This document shows, one piece after another, positions 11,857 through 23,854 of a stretch of DNA of 64,000 bases; positions within the stretch are counted from its first letter, which is position 1; the number at the start of each line of letters is the position of its first letter. The notes under the pieces are model-generated. The model worked only from the letters and a program-made list of their open reading frames with translations. It searched no databases and was not told where the DNA came from. Both the position numbers and the translations under genes were made by a program. Where the stretch lies: assembly GCA_016987375.1 (NCBI GenBank), contig PJRA01000263.1:2335267-2399266 (forward strand), given 5' to 3'. Source of the DNA: Brachionus koreanus (taxonomy: Eukaryota; Rotifera; Eurotatoria; Ploima; Brachionidae).

Positions 11857-12178
11857 ATGGTGATTTTTTGAAAATATTTTTTAACTAAGTATAATTATTT
11901 TCTTTAGTCAGCGTTGTTTAACTTTCAAAGTCTTTTAACCATTGTTATACTCCTTATTTGTACATGTACTTATGTACGTGCATTTGCACCAACTTTTTTA
12001 GACAAATATAAAACTGGGTAAGCTTGATCAATGGTAAAAAAATAATTTAAGATTTTTACATTTTAAAAAAAGTTTTCGTGGCATATTTTGGAAATGTGCA
12101 AGAATTGGTGAAAGAAAAAGTCCATATGTGTCATTTTGTTGTATTGCTATGGCGCTTAGTCTTCTATTTTGGTCATAA
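11857..12178 (+). CDS. TMEM167A: KISH / TMEM167A secretory-pathway protein
   Basis: Three exons are too short for simple ORF detection: the ATG alone (11857-11859), 11908-12017 and 12073-12178. Spliced, they give a 72-residue protein almost identical to the KISH family: [34 protein letters not shown], then [16 protein letters not shown] and a hydrophobic end. KISH proteins have two membrane spans and are needed for the early secretory pathway (Golgi). The first intron falls directly after the start codon (phase 0). A TTTATTCTATTTAG acceptor-like sequence ends 8 nt before the ATG. It is the third gene of the PEX2 cluster and converges on the ABCG gene, with 66 bp between stops. Confidence 0.93.
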
Positions 12179-12244
12179 ATAAACAAATTTAAGTCAAATT
12201 TTTTATTTAAAAATGATATATAGCTAAATAACTGTAAAAAAATC

Positions 12245-15160
12245 TCAATTTCTTCGAATTTTTACTCTTAGAACAATAAATGCTAAAATTCTGAAAACAA
12301 AAAATAACAAAATCAGAATTATAAAGTCCAATGCAAGCATATTCTTAATTAAAAAAATTAATTAATTTAGCTTGAAAATTTTTGTTTTTGAAAATTACCT
12401 CTTTAAAACCATTTGCATCCAAAAATTCTTGACCATTTTCAAAGCATCCATTTGCTGCACAAACATTGCTTTCATTTTGACTTTTTGTACAGGGTATGCT
12501 ATCAACATTTCGCCAAAGATAAACATTTACTATTTCATTAGTGTAGAAAAACCATGAAATATATTTAAGCCAAATAAAATAATCTGGAACACCACTAAAT
12601 AAATGACAAAATTTAAAAAAAAATCAATTAAAATATTGTTTAAAAAATTACACATCATTTAAAAAGAATCCAGCAAAAATAAGAAGAGGCATCATAATGG
12701 GTACAACCATTGCAAGAGCTGATTCTGTATTTGGCGCAATCGCAGAGATAAATAGACCATAAGAAACAGCAACTTGAGTGCAAAGAATTAAGGTTAACAA
12801 AATTTGGATAAAAACCCCAAAATTGTCATTTAAGCCCGCCATCCAATAGACAATTGTAACCATAATAGCTGGTAATATAATTAATTTCGGAAACTAAAAA
12901 AAAAAATTTTTAATCCTAGTAAAATCTTTTAAGTTGAGTTATATTAATGATATTTAAATTTATTTACAATAATCTAAAAATATATTAAATTTATATTTAC
13001 TTCAGCTATTTGCTTAACTAAATAATATGGTGTGATTGAATAAATTCTATTCTTACTTTCTCGATAAACTAAAACCAAATCTACTGGAAATGTCTAAATT
13101 TTTTAATTTTTTAAGTTTTCAAAAATTAAATTTAATTAAAAAATTCATTTTTATTTTACATTAACGACTCCAAACAAAAAAGCAAAGTTGCACTGCATAA
13201 GTAAAATAAAAAGAGCACCAGTGCGGTTTTGAACACCGATTTCATTTTCTTCCAGTCTCAAAAAGATAAGCCCAAGAAAAAAAGCAACAATCTAAAATAA
13301 GTAATAAAATAAAAATTTATTTATAATTTCAAAAAATGTTACAATTGTCTGCAATGCGACAACTTTAGTTGCCAAGGGATTTTTTAAATCCATTTTTATT
13401 TGCCGCCAAAGCAACCAGCCAAATTGACTTGAAAAACTAGAATTATATTTTGGCGCATCATCATCATCATCATTCATCGGTTGACTTTCGACAAGTTGTA
13501 TATCATAATACATTTTTGAATAGTATTGACTTTTTTCAAATTCATCAGTAATTTTCTGGAATTAAAATTTTATATTGAAAATTATTCCAAATATTCTATG
13601 TTTATTTTACTTTGACTTTGTACAAAGAATTTTCTCTATCTTGAGGAGAAACAGCTAATGTTTGAATGTAGTGATCAGCTTTAAATAAAAATTAAAATAA
13701 ATACACATTTGTCAACAATTATTTTACCAGGATTGTAAAGATATGGAACTGGATATCCAATTCTTTTTTTAAATTAAGAGGATTTTTTTTTCAAAATGAA
13801 TTTTAAAAATTGTGTCAAAAATTTTACCTAGAAAAATAATCAGGGGCATTTGAATTAGAGCCCAAATAAGCAAGACGACCTTCAGCCAGCAATATCAAAG
13901 TATCGAACATTTCGAATGTTTGTGATGAAGGCTGATGAATAGTGCAAATTACAGTTTTGCCTTGGTTGGCCAATCTGCGCATAGATTCTACAAGCGATTG
14001 AGCCATTGATGAATCAAGACCTGAAGTTGGCTCATCACAAAACAAAAGAGATGGATTGTTGACAATCTTAAGCACCAAATTAGAATTTCTTTTAAATTAA
14101 GATTTGAACTTTACTTCAGATGCATAAGCGAGTCTACGCTTTTCACCTCCTGATAAACCTTTGAGCTTATCTCCAACTCCTTTATTTTCACAAGAATTAA
14201 TGTACTTTTTTTTTAAATAGTTTAATAAAAGAGTAATATTTAAATTTTAAGTTATTCAATTTCTCAATTTTTTTCCTCACAATGCGATTAAATTAATCTA
14301 AAACTATGAAATAAAAATTTAATTTAATTTATCCTTATTTTCTATCAATTTGAGATTTTTCTCACAATAAATTTTTAGCAAGTAATTGATTTAAAAATAA
14401 ATTTACCAATAATTGTATCTTCCGATTTCACCAAATTGACCTTAAAAAGAGTTAGATTTATTATTTTGATTTAATTATTTTCAATTTTTTAATCACCTCT
14501 TGAATCACTTCATCTATTCGTTGAAAACGTTCTTCTCGCGTATATTCATTTCCTAATTTTAGCATAGTCTACGAATTTTTAATTTGTTTTTAAAATTTAT
14601 TTCAATTTAATATAATTTTATCTTACAACAAAAGTCAAATGTTCTCTAACAGTTAAAACACCGTGAAATAAATCGTCCTGTTGAACAAAACCTGAATAAC
14701 GTGTAATCATATCCCAATCAGTTTGAACACCATTTATTTTAACGTCAGCTTCAATACTTAATTTTCCCTTATTTCTGAAATTCAGAATATTCAAAAGAGT
14801 TGTTTTTCCTGCTCCACTTGCGCCCATTATGGCACACAATTGACCAGGCTTTACTATGCCTCTAACTTAAATCAAAAAAATTTTATTAAACCATTTCTCT
14901 TATTCTAATTAATTTTTTAAACCATTTGTTAATATTTGTTTGTATTTGGAATCATCATCATCATCCGAAAAGAATCTGGATTGTATTTTTTCTTTCAGAC
15001 TAAGCTTATTTTTCACCCATGCATTTGCATTCCACGTAAGTGTAATAGGCAATACTTTGTTTCTCAATACATTTGATCCTGTCTGATAATATTGAGAATT
15101 AAAATTGTTATTGCTGTAATTTGAATATTGCTCGTAAGTATCTTGATAGTCACTGTTCAT
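12245..15160 (-). CDS. ABCG half transporter, white/scarlet-like
   Basis: About fourteen small exons read from 15160 to a stop at 12245. The nucleotide-binding domain comes first, as in all ABCG proteins: Walker [14 protein letters not shown]-loop [19 protein letters not shown], signature [12 protein letters not shown], Walker [14 protein letters not shown], and H-loop CTIHQPSSQ. Then [19 protein letters not shown], typical of the white subfamily, a linker, and six membrane spans including [20 protein letters not shown] and [19 protein letters not shown]. The extracellular loop has cysteines ([20 protein letters not shown]). Half transporters dimerise. White-type members move pigment precursors, amines or sterols, but the substrate cannot be read from sequence. 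The amino end is Tyr/Asn/Gln-rich. Two aspartate runs are encoded by ATC trinucleotide runs. Confidence 0.9.
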
Positions 15161-16565
15161 TTTTATTTTTATTCTTAAAATTATCCGAAATATATATATG
15201 AAAAATTTTGAATAATAAACTAAAAAAAAATACTCGTAATTTTATCATCCTTATAAAATCAACTTGATTGGAAGTAAATTTTGTGTTAAAAACATGTTCA
15301 TTTTGAATTTGTTTAATTTAACAAAAAAGTGCTTGCTCAGACTAGGAGTTTTGCTCAATGATTTAGCATTTTTGTTTCAGAATTTTTTATGTAACAACAA
15401 ATTGATAATAATTGAACAAGCAATTTTTAAAAATGATAAAGCCTTTTTGAAAATACCTTGATTTGAGTTTTTTATGCAAGAATCACATTTTTTATCACAC
15501 ATACATTTAATGGTTGACTTAATTTATATATTTTGTTTTTTTTTGTCTAAAAAATAAAGTGGAAAATTTTGAAGCATATTTTCTTTAATTTTAATTAAAA
15601 TACATTTTAAATTGCATAACTTTTCTAATCGAGTGGAAACTCAACCCATATGACTAGACTTTCAAGAAATAATAATTTTAAAAAAATTTTAACCACTTAA
15701 TCAATTATTTTATATTTAATTCATTATTGATATTGGATTATCTGAGAAAAAAATTCTTACATCGAGTAGTAAAAGCGATATAAAAAAATTTTGAACTATC
15801 ACTTAACGAAATTTATCCAAATATTAGTTTTTTTATAAATAAAGTTATATCCAATTCATAATTAATCATTAAAGTATAATTAAAAACTAAAATATTTTAA
15901 CATGTTCTCTTGTTCTTATATTTAGCTTAATTAAAAAACCTTGTCAAAGGCGTTGCCTATCAGAAATTAGTATTTAAAAGATTTAAATTGATTTATTTTA
16001 TTAAAAACTTTTATATTCGATTAAAATTTTTAAAAATTAAAAGAAATTAAGTGCTTTAAGAGATATCTAGATAAGATTGTTAATTCGAATGCGGGATTCA
16101 GGGATAACTATCCCTATAGTCTTGAATATTCAAGATAAGTAAAATATTTAGCCTTTTAATTTCGGGCCAAACTTTAATTTGACTTCAATAAGATAAGTTC
16201 TATAGTTCAGCTAGAATTTAAAATTTCCGATAGAGAAGTTTTTATTGAAAGCTCTAACTTGTTAGCAAAATAATCACTTTTAATCCAGGACCGAGTTAAT
16301 AATTCATTATATAAGAGTTCAAGTTGATTTTTAATTTAGGACTCATTATAGTTAACAGTTTATTACAAAAATTTATTATTAAAATAATTCAATTTGAAAA
16401 AAGCTAATACACAACTAAATTTAAGCTGAAGAGTCACATTGATTGTTTTAATATTCTGTTCCCACCTAAATAATTAAAATGAAAAATAATTTTAAGTGGA
16501 GTTGAATGATTTTTAAAAAGATATTTAATTAGAATATCCTTTAAAAATTTTCTTTCTTCATAGAT
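15161..16565. other. Spacer, no gene seen
   Basis: 1.4 kb between the ABCG start and the 3' end of the LRR gene. Only short random open frames. I see no repeat shared with the rest of the window. Confidence 0.4.
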
Positions 16566-18637
16566 TCATAATTGAAAGTCAATACTTGGAAATTTTTCTT
16601 TTAATTGAGTAACATTTTCAAGCTGATCGATTTTTAAAATTTTAAGATTTATCATTTCGGTTAAAAAACTGGCATTGAATGACCTAATTGAGTTGGATTT
16701 AATGTTTAATTCTTCGAGTTGAGTTAAATTCTTGAAAAATTTTTCACCAATAATATCCAGATTACATCTTGACAAATCTAATATTTTTAAATTGTTAACT
16801 GGAGATATAATCAATGAATAATTTGTTTGATTAAGTGGGTTTCCTTGAAGAATTAAAATCTTTAATTTAGGCAATTCTTGACTAAAAATTTCAATTAAAT
16901 TATCAGCCAAATGTAAATACATAAGATTATAATTTATATAAAAATCAATTTGCTTTATCTTGTTTCCAGTTATGTCCAATTTAATGAGATTAGAAAGATT
17001 TTTGAATGTGTTTGGATGAATTGATTCCAGTTTATTTGAGGAAAGAAATAATTCTTTCAAATTAATAAGATAACTGAATGTTTTGTTTCCAATAGTTGCT
17101 ATTGAGTTGACTGCCAAATTCAGAATTTCCAAACTATTCAGATAATTAAGAGTGCCATCGTAAATTTGTTCCAACTTATTATCATTTAATGCGAGATTAA
17201 TTAAATTTGAAGAATTAAAAGTTTTATGAATAAATGAAAGATTGTTGTTTGAAATTCTAAGAGTTTTCAATTTTTCAACGAAAATAAAATTGTTATCCTC
17301 AATTTTTGAAATTTGATTTTCTTCTAAATATAATTCGCTTAAAGAAATAAGTCCAAAAAATATATTTTTATTTAAAGCAACTAATTTATTACCGATTAGG
17401 TATAAATTGGTCAAGTTACCCAAATCCTCGAAAGTATTATTTTCTATAAAAGAAATTGAATTAAATCCTAAATTAAGATGTTTAAGTGAAATTAATCCTT
17501 TGAAGAACTCTTTATTTAGATAGGTCAATTGGTTTTTTTGCAAATTTAGTTTCACTAAATTCAATGTGAATAAAAAGGTTTGATTTTCAATATTTGAAAT
17601 ATTATTGTTTTCCAAATAAAGCTCCTTCAGACTGTTAACAGTTGAAATGTTTGGAACTCTATTAAATCTGTTGCTATTCAAAGAAATTAATATTAAATTT
17701 TTCAAATTTTGAAACAATTCCTTTTCAATAGAATTTAAATAATTTTCATCAAGAAATAAATATCGAAGGCTTGAAAGATTTTTGAAAACTGATCCAGAGA
17801 TTTTACTTAAATTATTCTTATTTAAATTCAATGTTTCTAATTTTACTAAATGATTAAATGAGCCGAGCTGAATTTTTTTAATTTTGTTATTTTCTAAACT
17901 TAAATTAATTAATTTTTTTAAATTATGAAATGAAAATCTGTTAATATGACAATTTTGGTTAAATGAAATATTAAGAATTGTTAAGCTAGACATAGTCTGG
18001 AAAGTAAATGGTTCTATAGAGCAGATATTTCTATTTGCTAAATTCAATTCATCATTTAACATTTCATTTTTGAATTGTTGCACTTGTGTATTAGTTAATC
18101 TATAACCATTCTCTAAATGAAAAAAATAAAATAATTTTTTTATTTCTTTAGAGAATACCATAGCAATCAAAGAGGCAACTTTCATCTTGTTTGACTCTTT
18201 TTTGCCAAAAAATATGATCAGAATTTTCGATGACTGAGTTAATTTTAAAGTACATCTCACATTTGTTTTCGTTATATTTTAATTTTCGACACAATACATT
18301 TTGACTGCATATTTTAAAACATTCTAGTTTACTTCTAGTTGTATGGCTATTGAGAAATTTGGTACTTAATGAACCAGTCAAAAATTGTGAATTTTTGAAA
18401 AATATTGAATCTTTTGTAGAAAGAATAAAATAAAAATCTTATTTATTAATTGAATTTAAAACTAAAAACGCTTTAAAACATTAATAATAATTATTCTTTG
18501 TCTTAAATAAAGTTGCTAATTTTGGACTTGTAGCTTCATAAATAATTAATAAAATAAAAGACACAAACTCAATTACCTATAATTTCTGGAATTTGAAGCG
18601 TTAGCTTGAAAATGTGAAACAGTACTAAAAGAAACAT
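16566..18637 (-). CDS. Secreted PAN/apple plus leucine-rich-repeat protein
   Basis: Three exons join in frame: 18637-18577 (signal peptide MFLLVLFHIFKLTLQ), an exon from about 18410 to 18159, and 18112-16566. The middle exon carries a PAN/apple-like module with the cysteine pattern SKLECFKICSQNVLCRKL and KCEMYF. A 46-bp intron then leads to about 18 leucine-rich repeats of roughly 24 residues with the N-x-I/L-x-x-I-x-x-x-x-F pattern (for example NNKIKKIQLGSFNHL). The chain ends in SIDFQL with no membrane segment or GPI-type tail. It is therefore predicted to be extracellular, perhaps in recognition or matrix. PAN with LRR is an unusual pairing. The exact ortholog is unknown. Confidence 0.8.
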
Positions 18638-19689
18638 TTTCTTATCAGTAGAAATTTTTTCCAATAAACAGAATTTAAAAATGTAAGATCGACTTCTATT
18701 TAAATGTGATTTTGAAATCAGTTTTAAGAAATCAGTTATTTTTTATCAATAAAATTTTCAAACAATTTTTATATGTTTTAAAGTTTTATTAACTTTTTAA
18801 TAAAAAATTTATATTTATTCAGAACATTTTACAACAATTTCCTTTTAAATATTGGAAATTCATTAAAATGAAAGGTAAAATTTATCAAAAAGTAAATAGC
18901 ACTTATTGTCAAGGCCTTCTAGTTTTTAGATTTATGTTTGGTTTCAAGTTAGCATACTTTTACCAAGTTCTAGGTAAAATAACACATCTGGAGCCTATTG
19001 GAAAAGAAGTCGATTTTTATATCTTTAAATTCTGTTTATTGAAAAAGATATTAACTTACTTTTAAGAATAAAAGGTTAAAAGTTAAAGGCTTTTAATCTT
19101 AATTAGTCCCGAAATTTCTTTTCAAATCCTTAGTGAAACTTTAAAAACTTGTAAAACTTTATTTGAGTGAATTTTGTAATGTGAAAAAAAATTGTTTTAA
19201 TTTACATTTTTGTGTTTTATCTTAAAAAAAAATTTAAGATTAAACTAAAATTTTTTCTGAAAATCGATATCCAAAATGCTGATACAAAACTTGTTTCATC
19301 AAAATTAAGTCCGAGCAAATACTCCAATTGAAAAAAAAAATTTTCGGCTAAAATTTTTAATTATTTGAAAACCGAAAATAGCTCAGCCTATATTTGGCCG
19401 TATCTTGATAAGCCAGTCACGGCCAGCAGCAGATATGTCAATCGATATGACCATCAACAATGAAATGGTACGAATGGCCAATTTGACTAAACTTTAATTA
19501 GGCTTTGTTAAAATGAAAAATCATAAGCTAGTAATTACTTTTGGGAATAATTTAAATGCGTTCATTCTTTTACTGAAGAGGGCTCATGATTATTTGGACT
19601 CAATAATTAATTAATACTTTGGACTCATTTGTTAGTTATTTTTATCATTTAAAATTTCTAAATGAGAGTTGACTTAAACGATAAATTTA

Positions 19690-20040
19690 TTTTTTTTAAT
19701 ATTTATTTATCTTTAAATGAAAATCGAAGAGATTCTATATCTCTCACAAAAGAATCTTGCAATTTTTTGTCTTTGATTTCATTTATTTGATGATGAACAG
19801 TTTTTCCCATATGAAAGCACACATTGCACGCTTAAAATTATTTGTTTTCAGATAAAATGTCGATTTGAATCCATCTTTTAAAGAATCTGCAGCATTTGCA
19901 AGCAAAGCAACATTGGCTTACTCATTAAACCTAATTATTTTTAAGCCAATTTGAATCGAATTGAAAGCTTTTCTTCGTTTGTTCCAGCTTCTGTTTCGTG
20001 TGGCCTCTTATATGACCATGATGTATTTTCTTTTAAATAT
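19690..20040 (-). pseudogene. Possible decayed coding fragment, unidentified
   Basis: Reading the minus strand, protein-like runs follow one another in different frames: an early frame containing DEYLKENTSWSYKRPHETE, then NAADSLKDGFKSTFYLKT, then CNVCFHMGKTVHHQINEIKD ending at a stop near 19690. They are separated by stops or single-base shifts and not by good splice sites. The composition is richer than the surroundings. I do not recognise the family. It could be a fossil gene or transposon, or chance. Confidence 0.3.
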
Positions 20041-20074
20041 TCGTCATTGGAAAATAGAGATATGGAAAATTATA

Positions 20075-20295
20075 ATTTATTTTTATTCATTTGTTTTCTG
20101 TACCGAGCTAATGCTCCTTCAGATTAAAAAATAATTATAATCAAAATAAAGTGTAGTAAGTATAATTTAAAAAAGGAAAAAGATAGAAAAATATTAAAAA
20201 ATAGATAAAATGTAATAACGAGTAGCAAGATACATATGTTTAAATATCTAATGACTCAAGAAAAAAAGAGGAAATAGTAAGGTAGCAATATTTTC
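20075..20295 (-). mobile_element. LINE 3'-end fragment (copy C)
   Basis: On the minus strand it shares the TAGC/TTGC-TACCTTACTATTTC block with copy B and ends with the same GAGCATTAGCTC hairpin as copy A, followed by a GGTACAGAAAACAAATGAAT tail. It is 3'-only and noncoding. Confidence 0.6.
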
Positions 20296-20846
20296 TTTGT
20301 TTTTAAATCTTAACTAATGATTTATAAAAAAAAATTCTTATTGATAATAGATTGCAATATGTTATTAATTATCTATTTTCAAATATAAATATAACACTAA
20401 AAATTAAAAAATTTTACTAATATGTTTTATTCTACCTAAATAATTGAACTTCTTAAATTTTGTTTTTTTTTTAATTGTCCTTCTTGCAATCAAGCAAAGT
20501 TTTAGATACATAAAAATTTTTTTGCATTTACATTTATTTTGGTACCTTGAAGCCAGGTGTATTTAAAGAAAATTTATGTATACTAAATATTAAAGACATT
20601 AGAATACCGACTAATTAGAATTTGGTCACACTTATATTAAAACATTGATTGATTAATTTTTCAAAATTCAAATTTTTTAAAAAATACATGCATTAATAAA
20701 ACAAAAATAAGATACGTGTTTAAATATAATTGCATACATAATAAAGGCGAATTATGAAGTTGCAAAATTCTTTAAATTCATTTATTAAGAAAATTAATAA
20801 CTAGTATAATTTTATTTCTTAAATTTAAAAGTTAAACAATTTCAAA

Positions 20847-22626
20847 ATGGAATGGTATTCTGGAGATATAGGTACTGGTATTGCCGAGTCCAAAACAAAG
20901 CAATTAATATTTTTAGTTTACATTTTCGGTATTACATGAACCCATGCTTATAACAAACCGAATAATAAAAATAAAATAAATTTAGATTCTAAAAATGAAT
21001 CGAATACTCAAATATGGACAAATGAAAATTTAGTAAAATGTTGTAAAGAAAACTGCATTTCTATTAAAATGGATTCTGAGTCTGAAACATGTTCTTTTTT
21101 TAAACAAATATGTAAATTTTTTTAACATTGATTATTAGTTACGTCAATTAAATAAAAATATCCAAGATCCTGTCACTGAGTATCCGACAACATATTTTAT
21201 TGGACTGGATGGAAAACCACTGGAGCTCATTTCGGGCCTAGTTTCTGAAGATGAGTTCATTGCCAAGTTCCATAAAGCAATTGAAGTATTTTCAAGAAAA
21301 CTAAAAATATTTTTTTATCAATTTATTAATTCTAAATAAAGACTCATAATTTAGTTAGAAAACCAGAATCTAAGCCTAATCAAATTCCAAGTACTTCGGA
21401 GTCTGAAAAAAATATATCTAGTCAATCGACTGATACATCATCAACAGAAGTAGAACAGAAAAAAAGCATTGACGAAAAAGTTGCTAAGTAATTTTCATTT
21501 ATTTTTTAGATGGATTAATTTCAAGTTATTAAGGGCTAAAGAAAAGTTAAAAGAGATTCAAGAAAAAAAGAGGAATGAAGAAGAAGAAAAAGAGAAAAAT
21601 AGTGAAATGGAACGACGTAAATTAGGACAAGAAATATTAAGAGCTAAACGAGAGAAGGAGGAACAAGAATTAAAAAAAATTGCTGACGAAAAACGTAAAG
21701 AAAAACTGGAAGATGAGTTGGCAAAAAAGCGTATTTTGGAAAAAATTCGCCAAGATCGAGAAGAAAAACAAAAAAGATATGCACAAGAAAAAAGTCAAGC
21801 TGAAAAGGCAACTGAAGAAGAGCGTGTTCGATTGGAACAGCAAAAAGCCATGGAAAGACAAGCTGAAGCGGCCCGAAAAAGTAACATAGCTAGAATTCAA
21901 TTTAGATTTGTGGATGGTTCGTGTATAAGCAAACAATTTGATCCGGATCAAGTTTTATCTGATGCCCAAAATTTTGTCATTCAAGTATATAATAAATAAT
22001 GTTTTATCTTATTTTACTTTTTTTCATAATTAAGAAATTGGTTGAAGCAAATGAGAACACTTCATTCTCAATGCATACAGCTTTTCCAAAAAAAAAATTT
22101 TCACAAAATGACATGTCGAGTACTCTTAGAGATTTGAATTTGACACCCTCGGCAACTATTCTAATAATTCCAGTAAATATCTATAATTTTAAAATAAAAT
22201 TTTTTATCTATAAATCTCTAGGTAGATAAAAATTCGTCTTTGTTGCCTAGTTTATCACCAAGTTCAACAACAAGTCCATTGACTACAATAGCAACATATG
22301 CAACCGATTTGTTTTCACTAGTTTTTTCGATTTTTGCTACAATGTGGGGAGTGGTAACTTCTATGATTGGTTTTGGTCCAAGTCGACCAGAAAACCAAAA
22401 CAATTCAAGCAACAATGAAAGGCAAAACACAAATAATGTTCAGTCTGAGTCGATTCAAAAGTATATTTAACTTGATTCGTATTTAAAATATATTTTAAAA
22501 ATTTTGAATAGTTTAAGACTAAGGAATATAAATAACTCGAATAATAATGTAAGAAATTTGAATGATTTAAGGGATGGTGATGATGAAAATGCCACCTGGA
22601 ATGGTAATTCTACTCAGCAAATGTGA
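20847..22626 (+). CDS. UBXN4: UBX domain protein 4 (UBXN4 / erasin)
   Basis: UBXN4 is an ER membrane protein that brings p97/VCP to ER-associated degradation. Eight short exons join in frame. The start MEWYSGDIGTGIAESKTKQL and the YPTTYFIGLDGKPLELISG segment form the thioredoxin-like amino domain. A Ser/Thr linker and a long charged helix (EKLKEIQEKKRNEEEEKEKN onward, to about 21880) follow. The UBX domain runs from IARIQFRFVDGS to LTPSATILIIPV and is split by two introns. After it comes a hydrophobic hairpin (LFSLVFSIFATMWGVV) that should insert in the ER membrane, and an Asn-rich tail. The 46-bp intron at about 21489 must be spliced to keep frame. Confidence 0.9.
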
Positions 22627-23854
22627 ACCACACAAACAATCTTCATGAATATTTTATTTAAATTTTTTAAATTTTTGAATATTTTTTTTTGTCTAAATAA
22701 AATGAGATATTCTAATCGACCCTTTTTTATAATTCTTTTTTTTTTCCGATAGCATAAAGATTAAAAAAATTAGTCAAATTTTTACACGAGATATATTTAT
22801 TTGAAAAATCCATTCAAAAGATATGAGGATTTAAAAATTTTTCAAACGAGTCAAAATGACTCGTTTGGTGCGTCTAGTGTTAATCATTATCAGATCAGTA
22901 AATTTAAAAAAATAAGAAGATTCAAAATTTGTAATCACAAGTCACAAATTCAGATAAGAAAAGGTTATTTTTATATTTTAAATTGAATTGGGCAAAATGA
23001 AAGCATACTTTTATAAAATTCCACAGTCTAAAATTTTTTTCTAAGTTTATTAATTGCTTTTTTTAGATTATTTTTTAATAGAATAAGCAAAATTTTTCAG
23101 GCTTTCGATTTTTAATCTTAAAGAATATTTCAATTTTTTTTAGAAATCATAAAATTTCAAATTTTCTAAATAAAATTCAAAAAAGGCTCGTTCAATCATA
23201 AATATGCTACTTTTTGCGTACTATTTTTTATTGACTTTTTCATACTTATTAGACTTGGTTAAATTTTGCTTATGCTTTTGACTTTGACGATCGACTTGAT
23301 TCTTGTAAAATAGCTCAACCATATAAGAATGGATATTTTTATATCAATAAATGACCGAAATCCATTCCTTAATTTCTGATGACATGACATACTATTTTCG
23401 TTCAATGATTTATTTAAAACGATTTATCAAGCTTTTAAAAAATAAACATATTTTTAAAAAATTTTTATTAATCAATTTAAATTAAACCTTGACTATTTGG
23501 CCAAAAATTTGGTAGTTTAAAAAAAATTTCAATCAATGAAGAATCAAAAATGTTTTAAACAATTTTATTGTTTAATGAAGACTGTTCCATTTGGTGATTT
23601 GTGTGTATTAGATAATTTTTTCTGAAAATATTACATAACTTTGATGTTTATCTAGCCAAGTGATTGCTTCAAATATAAAAGCTAATCAAATCGATTGGGT
23701 ATAAGAAAAGAAAAGCTTCAAAGATAAAATTTAACCACGTAAACTTTTAAAAGTCTAATATAAATGATAGTCTTTAATTTTCACTAAGCTCAATTTAGTT
23801 TTTTTTACTTTCTTCATTATTTTTAGCTCAACAACATCAAAATAAAATTGGATT
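22627..23854. other. Spacer, no gene seen
   Basis: 1.2 kb between UBXN4 and the astacin gene. Only short frames without recognisable content. Just before the astacin ATG is a long T/C-rich tract ending in ATTTTTAG at 23826, like a 3' splice site. Confidence 0.4.

Larger units (their letters stand above)
18638..20846. other. Spacer with LINE tail and a decayed coding fragment
   Basis: 2.2 kb between the LRR gene and UBXN4. It contains a LINE 3' end (20075-20295) and, at 19690-20040 on the minus strand, a series of protein-like frames broken by stops and frameshifts. The stretch 18638-19690 shows nothing I can support. Confidence 0.4.

Noticed and set aside
18868..19065. 65-residue plus-strand frame
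   Set aside because: No recognisable domain or splice partners; length is within chance expectation.
21670..21951. Hydrophobic minus-strand frame opposite UBXN4
   Set aside because: Antisense of the charged UBXN4 helix; no independent support.
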